A stretch of DNA of 64,000 nucleotides from Phialocephala subalpina (GCA_900073065.1 FJOG01000008.1:686985-750984); one strand, 5' to 3'. Positions 11,189 to 23,700 are shown, counted from the stretch's first letter. Translations and numbers: made by a program. Notes: a model not told the origin generated them from the sequence alone.

Positions 11189-12147
11189 ATGGCAGGCCAC
11201 CAAAAGCTAGCCGAGCTGATGGCCAAGCATTCGGAAGTAGCAATATTCGAGCGTTTTGAGTTCCTTAACGCCATTAATCTCTTATATCTCCAAGCCGAGC
11301 TCGTGGAGTTAGAAATCGAGCTTAAAGCAAGCATGAAGGACGATTTGGATTCTAGAGACGATGAAAGACAAAGAGGTGCAAGGGATTGGTGGTTTTTGAG
11401 CAAGTTTAAAGAAAGCAAGACTTGGGAGATCATGCTTAAGATAAGAACAAAGCTCCAAGAATATAGTTAATCGCCTCCAGACCCCCGTTAGGAGAGACAA
11501 AGAACTCACTAATAATTTGAAAAGACGAAACAATTCTTCAACAAACGAATATCAAAGCCCACGACTCTCCTGATCCATCTGATCTGCACTTCCTTCGAAA
11601 ATGGATGGGAGGTCCAAAACTTGGGAACAGACCTCTACTTGGTCGAGACAGCGACCTATGGGAGATTTCCCAGGCGTCATCACTTGTTGCTCTCAAAGCA
11701 CGAAAAGGAGATGATGCTATCTCTTCTCTGTTCTTGCACAAGGTGCTGAGATGGTGGCATTATAGTATCGGGCACAGATTTGAGAAGCCTCGAGACGTGG
11801 AAATGCAATATGTGGAGTATGAGGATAAAACTCTGTTGAGAATTGCGGATATTATGGGTTCGATAATCTCAAGTGGGTTGCTCGTTGGAGATATCGTGGC
11901 TTTGTATTTTGTAGAGAATATGCCTCTGAGGCTGGGGATAGTGGCGGTGTTTACTCAAGTCTTCTCATTGGTGGTCGTGCTTGTGACGAGAGCGAGAAAG
12001 GTGGAGATGTTTGCTGCGACAGCTGCGTGAGTCTTTTCCACCTGAGTGCTAACCTGCAGCATTGTGCTAAATGTCCTTTACAGATTTGTGGCCGTCCAAG
12101 TTGTGTTTGTGGGCAGTACATACAATCCAGCGGTGACGAAAGTTTGA
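11189..12147 (+). CDS. DUF6594-type fungal membrane protein
   Basis: Three exons, 11189-11465, 11525-12026 and 12084-12147, give 280 aa. The N-terminus (LAELMAKHSEVAIFERFEFL then NLLYLQAELVELE) matches the fungal DUF6594 pattern, including the conserved LNxxNLLYLQAEL helix. The junction restores EYNETILQQ, and LHFLRKWM plus NRPLLGRDSDLWE follow. Two or three hydrophobic segments close the protein (ISSGLLVGDIVALYF, LGIVAVFTQVFSLVVVL, FVAVQVVFVG), with an ATAAF-VAVQ junction across the last intron. Members are cytoplasm-facing proteins with C-terminal membrane helices and no established function. The first ATG, 12 codons upstream in the same frame, is also possible, but 11189 fits the family start MAGHQKLAELM. 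Confidence 0.85.
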
Positions 12148-12358
12148 AAAGTCTAGGGGGAAGTTGAAATGATTGCTTCTTATAGCCAACAATGCCCGAG
12201 AGTACGAAAAACGGTAGAAGGAGAAAGTACGTCACACATTACCACGCCATGAAGGAGAGGATACAGGGTCGGAAGCTTAATATCGATAGCGATGAAACCC
12301 ATTATCACACGATGCTTTACTTCAGCCGTCAAGATCCGGCCCATGATTAATCTTGAGA

Positions 12359-13313
12359 CTATTGACCCCGCGCTGAATCTCGTGAGGACTCCCCTACCTC
12401 CTCAGCCTGGGTTTCTTTCCTGGCCATTGCTCTATTTTCGGCCAATTTTCTTGCACATTCATTCTCGGCTTTCTCATCCTTATATTCCTTATCCCTCTTC
12501 TTCTTTTCCTTTTTGTCAGCTGTTGAGCGTTAACCGGGGCCGTCATCGTATGAGGTACCATTCATGCCAGCCTACCTGGAGTACTCTTTAACGTTGCAAG
12601 ACCCAAGATCGCAGGGGCAATGACACCGTTAACATAACACCATTTCTGCCCTAGCAACAAATCGAAAGGCGAATCGGCTGATTCGAGAACGAGAAACTCC
12701 TCTTCATAAGATCCCCCGTTGTTAGGATCTTTGAAGCAGAGTCTAGTCTTGAAAGAGATCCGTAGCGTACGACCATCAAAGTTGCGCACTTCGATATCCG
12801 TTGCCACCAAGCAGCCTGCATCCAGTCTATCAATGACCCTTTTCGATACCCAATTGAACTTCTCACATCCAGTGTCAAAAACAGCGGAGATGTGTGACAG
12901 CTTTTTCGCTTGACCCAAGCCGCCTTCTCGCCATACCTCAACACTTCGCCGCCAAGCAGCCCGTGCCTGGATTTTTTGGTTAGCTGTAGGCTCAATTTGA
13001 GGAAGATTTGGCTTACGGCAGTGGAGGATTGGCTGTATATTGACTGAGGGACAGTAGACGTGTCAGACTGGGAGGATAATTGACTTTGTTCAGAGTCACG
13101 TCGGCTGGCCTCTCTCACAGTTTGCGATCTGATTGGTGCCGATGCAGGTGGATTGCAATCTTCAGAACCGGCTACCTGCTCATGCAGTATGTGTGGTATT
13201 GTAGTCGATATAAAACCATCATTCTCCGCGCTATTCCGCACCTCGCGTGAATTTCCGTTCTCAGTGCTACGTTTCTTTGGAAAAGCCCCTGGATATGCGA
13301 AAGCATGAGGCAT
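12359..13313 (-). CDS. Spliced gene with a retropepsin-like aspartic protease domain
   Basis: Exons 13313-13017, 12966-12576 and 12519-12359 give 282 aa with all phases consistent. The first 100 residues are Ser/Thr/Gln-rich and look disordered. The middle has a single DTG motif (SAVFDTGCEKFNWVSKRVI) followed by beta-rich sequence, a DGR turn and LLLGQKW, the layout of a retropepsin-like half-domain (D-T/S-G near the N-terminus, hydrophobic-hydrophobic-L-G near the end). The last exon adds about 50 Lys/Glu-rich residues (DKKEKKKRDKEYKDEKAE). Introns and an intact frame argue for a host gene rather than a fresh retroelement. The start is uncertain: a TTTCCAG acceptor just upstream of 13313 could mark a further 5' exon. 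It converges on the DUF6594 gene with about 210 bp between them. Confidence 0.65.
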
Positions 13314-15258
13314 ATTCAACCACGCTTCAAAAACTGGAAAGCTAGAATACACAAGAAATCAAAGGTATGGCCAACTGGAAGAACAGGAACGGGCGAATGT
13401 CCGACATATTGGTTAGTGGACGATGAAAACGCAAATGTTGATATATGGGAGAGCTTTGCAAGACAAGCTTGCATTAATTGATAGCCTCACTATTTGAAAC
13501 AAGGCGCCCGTTGGTGGAGTCGTGTATTTAAACTTTGCATACGTACGTCAGTCGGTGTGTGAAAATGATCTAGTGACGGATCGGCAAATCTGTAAACGAT
13601 CTATTGTTCCGTTCCGACAAAGGCCGAGCACCCTCAAGCCCCGAGATTCCTACCCTATTTAAGATACCGATGCTTCCAGGCTGAATGAATGGCCTGAATG
13701 TTACTGATGAAATTGCAGCTCACAGAACACGGGCGCAGTCATTACAATGCTCAGTGCAGCTTACGCAGCTCCTTTAGATGAATCTGCCCCTGAAACTACA
13801 TGAGACAAGCCAACATTCTCTGGAAGCTCTGTACGGGAATGTAGACACAAATATTTCAATAAGGCTCCCGGTGTTTTGCTCACAAATCTGTTTGTTATTC
13901 AGCTTGGCTTCTACTGTTAAGAGGTCGATCTTACCCGCCTTCAGTGTGCCTTCCGCTCGGGTATGTGGGGGCTGGAGATGGTCTCCCGAGACATTCAAGA
14001 GCGACATCCTATCTGAGTTTGATGCTCGAAGACCTTGTCGCCTCGTAGGCTTGACCTTCCGGGGAACACATCCCCGTTGAAGAAACACTTCGGTGCAGCA
14101 CGTGGGTCCTGGGGGCTGCGACAGGCACATCCTTGGCATAATCTTATCACCCGTGCATGCCAGCCAAACAATCGGATTTCCTACGCGAAGGAAGGATCTC
14201 CCTTGAGTCAAGCCAAGTGTATTTAAACTGAAAGCGGAATCCGTCGTCCTCATTACGTGGTTCGGGTGGGGCATCAGAACCTCTTTAAGAAAGTTTCGTC
14301 CCGTGTTGGGCCCCTTGGGTCTTAGGGTCGATGTTTTGGCGGAAGCGGCTGAAGCAGCGAAAGACTGACATGAATGGACAGAAGCCAAACTCAGTCCACT
14401 TCAGGATTGCGTATTCTGCTTTATCAGCCTCATCCTTCCACAAATTATTTCCCGTTTCTGTTCCGAGTTGGTGGACAACCATGCTAGACTTCGATCTATA
14501 CCATTTATGGAAAGAGCACATGGGAGTGGAATCGTCGTTAAGCGCCTCCACCGGAGTTACTACGTATACCACACAAACCACCACGGAGCCCTACTGGAAT
14601 AAGTATGGATCGAAATCTACTTCGTACGTTGGGGGATGTAGATGAAGTACGGTATGATGAAATAACCTTGGTTCCCAGTTTGACCCCAAATCTTGCATCA
14701 CGACCCAACACCGGGAATCAAACTCCATTAGGAAAAAAGGGCCATGGGAACCGGTGTGAATTCCCCCGCACTATGCAATGCGAGCTACAATTAATTTCTG
14801 TAGGGCGCGTAATGGCCCCCAAGCCTCGCTTCGATTCCGGATGTGGGAAGCTGGAACGAACAGTTCACTTGGCGAATAGACTCCCAGCCGTGCCTGCCTT
14901 CTAGAACAACAAGGTCAAACGGTAAGGATATGCTTGATAGTCAGTGAAGCACTGTACGATCCGTGTCACCTATCTAGGGCTTCCTTGAATTTTACGTATC
15001 TGTGTACGAGTACTTGAAGCTCCCATTCCCCAAGTGGGCCTCCTTTGTCTCCCAACGTCCTTGGATTGTACCTTGTTTTTCTCACATAATTGACTTCCTT
15101 TTAATAATCTCATTTGATCGACCACTCTTTTAATTTTATCGTTTTCCCTAATCGAGTCTTTCTCGGGTCTTAGATACTGTCCTCCATATTCTGTCTCAAC
15201 CTCGCACAGGACGAAAGATACCGACCAGACAGATCGCTTTGCTCTCCATACTGGCCTC
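13314..15258. other. Intergenic, no supported gene
   Basis: About 1.9 kb. The longest frame (minus, 13774-14388, about 200 codons) has no family character, no splice-site support and biased composition, so it is not called. The right end carries the presumed promoter of the amino-acid permease. Confidence 0.4.
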
Positions 15259-17234
15259 ATGTTGTTTGGCAGAGAGAATAGACCATGGCCACGGTCTCAA
15301 ACGATTGAATTAGATGATTTGTCGATGCCTCAAGAATCTGCAGCGGCAGCAAACAGCTCCCACTTGGACCGGTTTTTGGTTACTACTAGACTCTCGACCT
15401 TCAGGCGACATCCTGACGGCGACAATTCCAATATTGAGCCACCGCTGAGAAGGTGCTTGGAAGACTATCACATAGAGTTGATTGCGCTCGGTGGAGCCAT
15501 AGGCACTGGGCTGCTCGTCGGAACCGGTGATGCGCTGGCTGCTGGTGGACCAATATCGCTTTTAGCTTCCTTTGCATGGGTCGGAGTCACGGTTTACTTT
15601 ACTGTCCAAGCCCTAGGCGAAATGACAATTCTGTTTCCAATTCCCGGTTCCTTCACGACATTCTCTGGGCGCTTTATTGACCAAGCATGGGGAGCAGCCA
15701 TGGGATGGAATTATGCTCTACAGTGGTTGATTTTCCTACCTCTTGAACTCGTGGCTTCTTCAGTAACACTTCAATACTGGGGTTCACGCATGTCACACGC
15801 GGCCTGGGTCACCATATTTCTGGTATTAATCACTATCATTAACGTATTCGGGGTGAAGGGTTACGGGCACGTTGAGGCCTGCCTTGGCATGATAAAAGTC
15901 GTTACAGTTGTAATATTTATGTATTTTACCTCTTGCATTAAGTGTGGAGTTCTCTACTAACGCTTGTCTAAAGAATCCTCGGTGTTTTCATTGATATGGG
16001 CATTGGTTGGGAAGGAAATGCCATCGGCGCAAAATTCTGGTACAACCCGGGCGCATTCAATAATGGCGTGATTGGGTTCTGCAGTACAATGGTAATAGCT
16101 GCCTTTGCATATTCTGGGACTGAATTAGTTGGGCTGGCCGCTGCGGAATCTAGAAACCCTAGGAAAGATTTCCCGAAGGCAGTAAACAAAGTTTTCTGGC
16201 GCATTCTTATCGTAAGTACTTCGCCGTACAAGACTTACTCTATCTAGCTGACACATTATTTTTAGTTCTACATTGGGTCTATCGTGATTGTCGGCTTACT
16301 GGTCCCCTTTACGCACCCTCAACTGATGGGCCAACCACCTCCCCCACCCGGCCAGGGCCAACCACCTCCTCCACCCCCCGACCAGGGCCAACCGCCCTCT
16401 ATTACATGCGCATCTCCATTTGTCATTGCGATCCGGAACGCTGGACTAGGCGTCCTGCCATCTATCATTAATGGAGTCATCTTGGCCTCAGTTCTCTCTG
16501 TTGGCAACTCGTCAGTCTACGGATCTACCAGAACTCTGAATGCCATGGCCCTCCACGGACAAGCTCCGAAAATTTTCAAGTATATTGACACCAAAGGACG
16601 ACCGACGACTTGCCATGCTCTTGCGCTTGGATTTGGCCTCCTGGCTTACTTGGCTCAACTATCACACCCATGGGTTGCGTTCATGTGGTTCCTTGCACTG
16701 TCTGGCCTGTCATCTGTGATCACCTGGGCCTCGATATGTTATGCCCACATACGGTTCCGAACAGCGTGGACGGCCCAAGGGAATAGCCCAGACAAACTTC
16801 GATTTCGTTCGCCCTTTGGTATTGTCGGATCTTGGATTGGCCTTGTTCTTAATGCGTCTATCATCCTGATGCAGTTCGTCGCAGCCATCTTTCCAATTGG
16901 GCATCATGACATGCCGCTCTGTATGAGGATCAGAACGTTCTTCTCCTTATTCACGACCTTTCCGTTAGTTGTGCTCTCCTACTTTGTTTACAAGTGGTGG
17001 AAAGGAACCGTGGTAAGAAATCCACGTTTGGAACATCATGAGAACTGTTCAATTTGCCCTCCTCACCTGGAGTCCGGGGGCGCTTCTACTACGGCTATTT
17101 CCGCAATTTCTCCATCTTGTCCATTTGTGGACTTATCTCAGAAGGATGAATTGCCAAATGGTTCTATTGAGGAACCAGAAAAGTGGTGGTGGAAAACGTG
17201 TCTAGACTCAATCCGTAGATTTTTGGTCCGTTGA
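15259..17234 (+). CDS. Amino-acid permease (fungal AAT/YAT family)
   Basis: Exons 15259-15920, 15974-16211 and 16266-17234 give 622 aa. The conserved start of the transporter core is HIELIALGGAIGTGLLVGTG, followed by twelve hydrophobic segments, PGSFTTFSGRFID, the LPLELVASSVTLQYW segment, AYSGTELVGLAAAESRNPRK and the SSVYGSTRTLNAMA motif near residue 390. Such permeases sit in the plasma membrane and import amino acids with protons. Residues about 320-345, the external loop after the seventh helix, hold a proline/glutamine/glycine repeat (QPPPPPGQGQ and a second copy) in place of the usual short loop. The C-terminus is a charged cytoplasmic tail. Confidence 0.92.
16330..16402. repeat. Proline-coding minisatellite in the permease
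   Basis: Units of about 27-30 bp beginning GGGCCAACCACCTCC are repeated about 2.5 times, in frame, and encode GQ-rich polyproline blocks within an extracellular loop. Confidence 0.85.
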
Positions 17235-17927
17235 AATTCCTTGGTATTGAGGAGCCAACTTTGCTAGAATATAGGGTTAGCGCAGGAGTTTAAAAAAGAG
17301 GCTGGATAAAATGTAGCAAATAGGATACTCGTATGTACTAATGCGGAATGCCTATAGGCTAGGTCGCTGGAATTGGAGTTACGACGCTGGGATTATTATT
17401 ATTATTCTTTTCCTTTTTTTCCTTTTAACGTCCTGTCTAAGTCGACGACTATAGTAGGACGGTTGGGGCCCTAATGCTTCAGTGTATGTTACAAAAGTAG
17501 AGTAGGTGGCCGATTATACCAGGGGACATGGAGGGTCTAACCTAAGGTGTTGACAATGGAAATACTGTAATAATGTCAGTTGCTGATCACGTGTAGGGTT
17601 TCATCTCCTTCCCTATGTAGAATAGCTCGGGGGTAATCTTACCGACCTTTATATCCTCATCCTCCTCTCTATAGCTAGCTCGCTAGACTGATGAATAAAC
17701 TCTTCACCTCCGTATACTACTTGCTTCGGCAAGGCTCCCGTCGACTTGGCTCTGTCACGTCGAATGTCGCCCGGCACAGCCTCACTGTCCATCCCAACGC
17801 CTGACCTTCAGCTTCACCATCTCCTTCTTTCTTCTTCCCATCTCATCTTGTTGACTTCTTTACGCAATCTTTGAGGCAATTGTTATAAATCTTTGATGTT
17901 CCATGGTATGCCTAAGGTCGTCAAACC
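17235..17927. other. Intergenic with TTA microsatellite
   Basis: No gene. A TTA microsatellite followed by a pyrimidine tract lies near 17393-17430. No RNA gene was recognised. Confidence 0.5.
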
Positions 17928-18456
17928 ATGTCTTCCGCCTTCACGTTCAGTTCTATAGGTGACATTATCGCGGTCGCGCAGATTGTGGCTCAGATCTTTT
18001 TGGCACTAAGCGACTCGAGAGGTTCGGCAGTGGAATATCAGCAACTTTTTGTGGAACTGCGGTCGCTTCAGAAGGCGCTTAATCATCTTGAGAAACTATC
18101 CACTCGCAGCAGACGCGAGGTAAAGACGCTAGATTCGATTAAGTTCGCTGTAGCAGCATGCCGACGTCCTCTGGAGGCTTTCAGAAGATAGAGAAGGATC
18201 ACAAATTCTTAGGAGGGGATACTGCCGACTCTAATGACTCTGATGATCGCAGCACCCACAGCAATGTAGAGAGCTCTAGGAAAGGCAAGTGCAAATTCAG
18301 CCTGAAGAAGAAGCTTGGGCCAGCGGCGAGAAAGATCCATTGGGAGTTCACGATGAAAAAGTGGTTCAGAAGTTGCAAAATTATTTAAGTGTCCATGTCG
18401 GCACGATCAATACGTTGCTTGCGGTGTATGGACTTGGCAGATTTGATAGGTCTTGA
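17928..18456 (+). pseudogene. Frameshifted N-terminal fragment of a fungal STAND/ankyrin-type protein
   Basis: The frame begins MSSAFTFSSIGDIIAVAQ and continues through EYQQLFVELRSLQKAL, the pattern of N-terminal helical domains found before NACHT, ankyrin or ubiquitin-like domains in fungi. At about 18180 the frame is lost, but one missing base restores AFQKIEKDHKFLG. At about 18360 a second one-base loss restores KKVVQKLQNYLSVHVGTINT and LLAVYGLGRF, after which a TGA (18454-18456) ends the reading. Downstream domains are absent. Two independent one-base losses plus truncation indicate a decayed fragment, though base-calling errors could explain the shifts. Confidence 0.65.
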
Positions 18457-18764
18457 AATCCAAGTCCAATGTCCCACAAATCCAGGGACATTCAAAAGTC
18501 ACTTTTGGGGCCCATTTTTTATTCTAAGAATCCATTTTCCCATAGAAGCATTTACAATATGCCTACCTAGCATCTCTCCCAGAGAGGTACTATGTATGCC
18601 GCATTTCGCATATATGCACGCATTCACGCCCCACGTGATGCAACCCTATGTAATAAAAGCAGAAAACACCCTTAACCACCGTATGCACCCACCGGCCAAT
18701 ACAGCCCTCCCCTATGCTAAGGCCCTCAAATATCCATCGGATTCCAGCCCTAGCGCTCCAATAA
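18457..18764. other. Short intergenic stretch
   Basis: About 300 bp between the STAND fragment and the 3' end of the DUF1996 gene. Nothing recognisable. Confidence 0.4.
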
Positions 18765-20799
18765 CTAGAAGTTACCTCCTCGGCGGTGGCCGTGTAAATG
18801 ACGCTTACGAGCAGGAACAGTCACCGTAGCCGTGCTTGCCTCAGTGACGGTAATTACTTCCTCCAACCAGAGAATCTCCTCTACTGTGTTCGGATCCAGG
18901 GTCTGGTAGGCGGTACTAAAGTATGATGGACCGGCGGACTCGACAATGGAAGCAGCGACGAAAGCGGCGGCGGCGGTAGTTGGAGATGTAGCAGCGACAG
19001 AAGGAGAAGAGGTCGGGGTAGAGGTAGCAGCAGTCGATAGGGCGAATGATGCACCGGTTGAGACGGCGAAGATTCCTCCTGGGACGTAGGACTCGGAAGA
19101 GGCGAGAGAGATACCGGCTGAGTAAGACAGAGTCATGGCAGATTGTGTAGTACCAGCGACGCCACCTGCGGTTGCGGTAGCGCTGTTTCCTCCTGCGGCA
19201 GCACCTGAGGCGTAGCCGGGACCGTAAGCGATGACTGGGTTGCCAGGCATTGTTGACACTGCTCCGACTACGTTCTCCTTGGCAATAGCAGAAGGCAAGG
19301 TGACATTGCAGTTGCCGTAAACGGAGGAGTCTTGGATTGTGAAGAGTGCGCAGTCTTCGATTTGGCCAGACAAGTTGGTGCAGGTGTCAACGGCTTGTTG
19401 CAAGAAATCTTCTTCCCAGCCCATCATGAAGTCACCATGGTATCCGAAACCTGAGGGGAAATTAGTTTCTGCTATCATATAGTGGTGGGGAAGAGGAAGG
19501 AAGAAAACATACCAGACGGATCGCCGTTGCCCATCATGAAAGTACCGTTGATACCATTGAAGGCATAGGTATCCCAAATCGTCTCATAAAACAAAGAGGG
19601 AAGACGCTCCGGGAAGTCTGAAGGGCAATCACCAGTCATAACTTGGGATGGATAGGCAACGTGAGACTTCTTGTCTGTGCTTGTACGATCGACCCCGTTC
19701 CAACACGAAGGGAACATTAGTTCGAGTCGAAGTCCGTCCGTGCAATGTGCGTCTAAATAAGCCTTGTCAGGCAAGAAATGGCGGTAGAGGGAACCTTCAG
19801 GGGTGATAGCGTAGTTAAGGCAATTAAAGCCCAAGGCAGCTTGGCGAAGAAAGGCTTGGGTATTATAGGGAGCCACATTCCAGAGAGATTTTTGGATATC
19901 CGGAACAGGATATGTGAAGTTACGTTGGTTGGTGTCACCGGCGATCATCTCGAACCCCGCGGGAAACGCAGAAAGGGAGGTGTTGCCAGAGTTGGGGTAC
20001 AGGAGATAGTAACTAGATATCTGTCAGCTAAAGTCTCAAAGCTATGGGGACATTCAAGAGAGTGTGCAGATTAAAGGAAGGGAGCGAGATACGAACGCGT
20101 CGTGACACGTAGCGAAAGTCGATGGTGACGACAAACAAGCAATATAAAGAAAGAGTAGGACTTACGCCAACATGCCTCCAACTTGCTCCACCAATTTATA
20201 TTCGTTCGTCTCCGAATTCAAGAAGTACATAGCTGGGGTCCAGTATGCGCTCTTGTCTTGAGCAACCTCGCATGACGTACATGAGCCAGCCAGGAGGGAC
20301 TCGTACGAGGCGGACGTGGAGAAACCTGAAGAGAAGTAGTTAGTATTGGTAGCTGTGAAAGGGTGCAAGTACTCCGTGTCATTTTGAAGAGTTGACATGT
20401 GCAAAAGGGGAAGGAGAGGCAAGTGCTATGTCGGTTCGCATATCTTTTGACAGTTCGAAGACAGACAAAAGGAGAAAAAGCGGGGCTGTGCGGTTCCAAG
20501 AACTCCACGTCTCCTTCAAAACTCATCCGTTCGAAGATGGGCAAAAGGGGAAAGCGAGAGATATACGGGGCTCGTTCGAAGATGTGCAAAAGGGGAAGGA
20601 GATCGAGTAATGCACGGAGCGGCTTACCATCGGAACCATGAATAGCATGAGCATGCTCACTAATGGTACCGTTGGAGACGAGAGGGTCAATACGGGCCAG
20701 GCCAGATCGTGAGCGGCAGGGCATTCTCCAGAATGCATCAACCAACGTTGAGCCGGAGAGCACAGCTCCAAGGCTGACGACAATGCGGGAGAAGCGCAT
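18765..20799 (-). CDS. Secreted DUF1996-domain protein, Ser/Thr/Ala-rich tail
   Basis: Exons 20799-20628, 20325-20166, 20012-19513 and 19450-18765 give 505 aa. A signal peptide (about residues 1-21, ending STLVDA) precedes FWRMPCRSRSGLARIDPL, the DUF1996 start. HAHAIHG, CTSCEVAQDKSAYWTPAMYF, VEQVGGMLAYYLLYP, FPSCWNGVDRTS, HVAYP and YETIWDTY follow in family order. After residue about 350 the tail is Ala/Ser/Thr-rich, typical of a heavily glycosylated wall or extracellular protein. It ends in a basic stretch (ARKRHLHGHRRGG) rather than a GPI signal. The function of DUF1996 is unknown. Intron 1 (20627-20326) is about 300 bp and full of repeats. A second DUF1996 gene lies at 53.4-54.5 kb. Confidence 0.9.
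20393..20610. repeat. Diverged repeats inside intron 1 of the DUF1996 gene
   Basis: Variants of TTCGAAGATGNGCAAAAGGG plus GAA occur about four times (near 20399, 20455, 20531 and 20575) at irregular spacing, within an intron several times longer than its neighbours. Confidence 0.75.
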
Positions 20800-23700
20800 T
20801 TTGACCAGATTTTTTGGGAGGTAATACAGACGATAAGTCGTGTGAAAACCGAGTAAGTGAAGGGGTAATTGAGTAACAACTCTTGAATGTGGACGAAAGG
20901 TGTTTTGCGGACGGTTGTAAAAGTTGTATCGTGTTGATGGTTGAGATCGAGAGCCGAGAACCCAAGATATCAATAACCTCAAGTGCCTTCCGTCTTGCCC
21001 ACAGTTGTGTCGCCGGCTACCCCTTAGCGTGCCTGTTTAGGGACGCTAGTCGACGGAGAGAGCCGAATGCAATGATTCCCGAGTGCTGAAATATCTCTTC
21101 CAAAAATTTCGTAGTGGTTTTGAATTCCAAGCCAAGACACAATACTGCCAACACTTTCCCAGCAGCAATGCAGCAGCAATGCGACAGTCCCAGTATCCTC
21201 CCGATGATTTCCTATTGTCCAAGAATGTTTTGCTAACTAGTAGCAGGCGTTTGTGTCCAGAAAAGTTGAGGCGCTTCAAAATGATGTTTCGTTGTCGTCG
21301 TTTTCCGCCAACCCATGCAGATGCAAAATGCTCGCAAAACCACAACCACCAATGTAAATTCTAAAGAGCGATAATTCGTGTCCTAGGCACGAGTATTGTT
21401 GTAAAGAGCGTATGCGTATGTCGAAGAAAAGAATGGAAGACCACAACGCAGGATAGCACCGAAAGGAATGTATGGCGACGATGAAGACGACGAGACGTGA
21501 GGTCGGAAAGAGAGAAAGAGGAGAGGAAGTGCGATAGGACATTGCGACAAACGAAGATAGGCTGGGACCCAGCGGTACCTGCATGCCATGTCCATGCTGT
21601 TCCCCTGGCTAGTCTGTATGCACCGAGTCGGGTCACTGGACCGTGCAAACCTCAGTGCCGCACCAGGAGTGGCTCGTCTAGCTGGGTGAACTGGAGAGGA
21701 AGCTCGCCACCAGAGTGTGGTGAGAAATCCTTAGATTAGATTTCCAACCAAAGGGTGAAGGCATGATCCTGATCTGCCAGAAATAACGGGGTGCTTCTTG
21801 ACGGTCCCTGGTAGCTGGGGTGCTGATGGGGTGCTGAGACGGCTGATCGTCTGCATCTGTTCTGGCGTGTTGGTTGGTCGCGCGGTTGGTCGTCGTTCAG
21901 GGGCTCTCCGTTTCCCACGATAGTTACACGGTTTCCTTTACGGGGTAAAGTCCTGAGCTGATCTTCCTGGGGGCCAGCACGAATGGTGAGAGGCTGTCCA
22001 TTCGTCAATGGCGACCCCCAGGACTGATGTAAGCGCTGCGACCTCTCACCTTCGTCCATGCCAGCAGAAAGAAGGCATCGCGGCGTCTGATCTGTTCACC
22101 CTTCGTTTGCGATGACGGGGTCTCCTTTGGATGCACAACACCACCGGGTTGGGAAAGGGACAGCGGTGCGGCGTCAAAGTGAAACCGACCAGATTGACGT
22201 TGGGTGCTGCCAATCACAGCGCCAAGCACCCCAGCAGCAAAGACCCCCACCTACCGCTTGTGGTTGGTGCAAACGTCACGGGAGGCTATTTTCAGGGGCA
22301 ACAAGATATTTCCAGGATGAACGTCCGTTTCATACCTTTGGCGGAGACGAAGATGAGATCTGTGGAAAAAGATGTGATGAGATGATCTGATATGGATGTG
22401 GAAGAAATCCTTCCAGATGTTGCTTCCTTTTTTATAGGTCTGCCTCGCAACCAATCGCGCCCATTTACCCGTTAAGGTCTCGCTTCACTCTTTCCTTCTG
22501 TCCATGACTGCATATCCAAAAAATATGGAAATACTATACGAAACTGACAATACGAGACTCACAATAGCAAATCTACAATGCAAAATTCACAGACTTCAGT
22601 CACACACGAAATCGACCAGCTCTCACTCAGCCCCACGGCCTCATGCTTACCGGAAAATCACAAAAGGCATAAGTTTACGTTCAATTCCGTCTCGTTTTAG
22701 ACCCTGAAGCAAGCAAGTTTGCATGCGTGGCTGAGCATCCCGCAAACCGTCTGTTCTCAGTACCAGTTCGTCAAAGAACCTGCCGTCGAACAAACATCTT
22801 CCATTCTCCGCAATCTCCAAGCTTCTTTCAAACCTCAATTGTCTGATCTCCAAATCACGTACGCCAAGTGATCGCGTGCCTCGGCTGCGAACCCATTTTG
22901 CCTGTGGTTAAGCTTATGCAAGATTTATGCAAAGGCGAATAGTTTCGTGAAACGAATTCTTGTGTGGGGAAGGAGCAGATGAAGGGTGAGTAGTGGGGTG
23001 AGTGACTTTTCACGAACAGATGCATGCCGCGCACAAGCGGATCGACGGCCAAGCTTTGTTTAATTTGTACAGCTCTTTCAAACCTCAATTGTCTGATCTC
23101 CAAATCACGTACGCCAAGTGATCGCGTGCCTCGGCTGCGAACCCATTTTGCCTGTGGTTAAGCTTATGCAAGATTTATGCAAAGGCGAATAGTTTCGTGA
23201 AACGAATTCTTGTGTGGGGAAGGAGCAGATGAAGGGTGAGTAGTGGGGTGAGTGACTTTTCACGAACAGATGCATGCCGCGCACAAGCGGATCGACGGCC
23301 AAGCTTTGTTTAATTTGTACAGCGGACATCACGATGGTGAACTCGACTGTCACTCTCTACACGAGAGATAACAGAGCGAGTTTTGCAAACCACTCGGTAT
23401 TCAAGCTCTTGTCAATGCAATCAATTATTATTCGCAGCCAACTCTGGTTACCTGGAGGACTTGAAAGTGTCGGAAAAGGGAATTCAACTCAAGCCAGTCG
23501 TTTCAGTTGCAGCTCCCTTATACTTCCCTAGATGTGCCTTCTCCTGATCGAGCGAACGTTTGGTGCAGCATTGTCTTGCTTCCCTTCCTACATCCTCTTG
23601 CTGCTCTTCCCGTCTATCGAATCCCAAAACCAATTCCTGGTTCCTTTCCCATTTCAGGCTGAGTCGTGGTCGTGGATATACCCATATACCCTTGCTTGCA

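Noticed and set aside
13774..14388. A 204-codon minus-strand frame in an intergenic stretch
   Set aside because: No family character, no clear splice sites and no conserved composition; probably a chance frame.
22855..23353. Two identical minus-strand frames of 82 codons
   Set aside because: They follow from the 250-bp tandem duplication and show no coding features.
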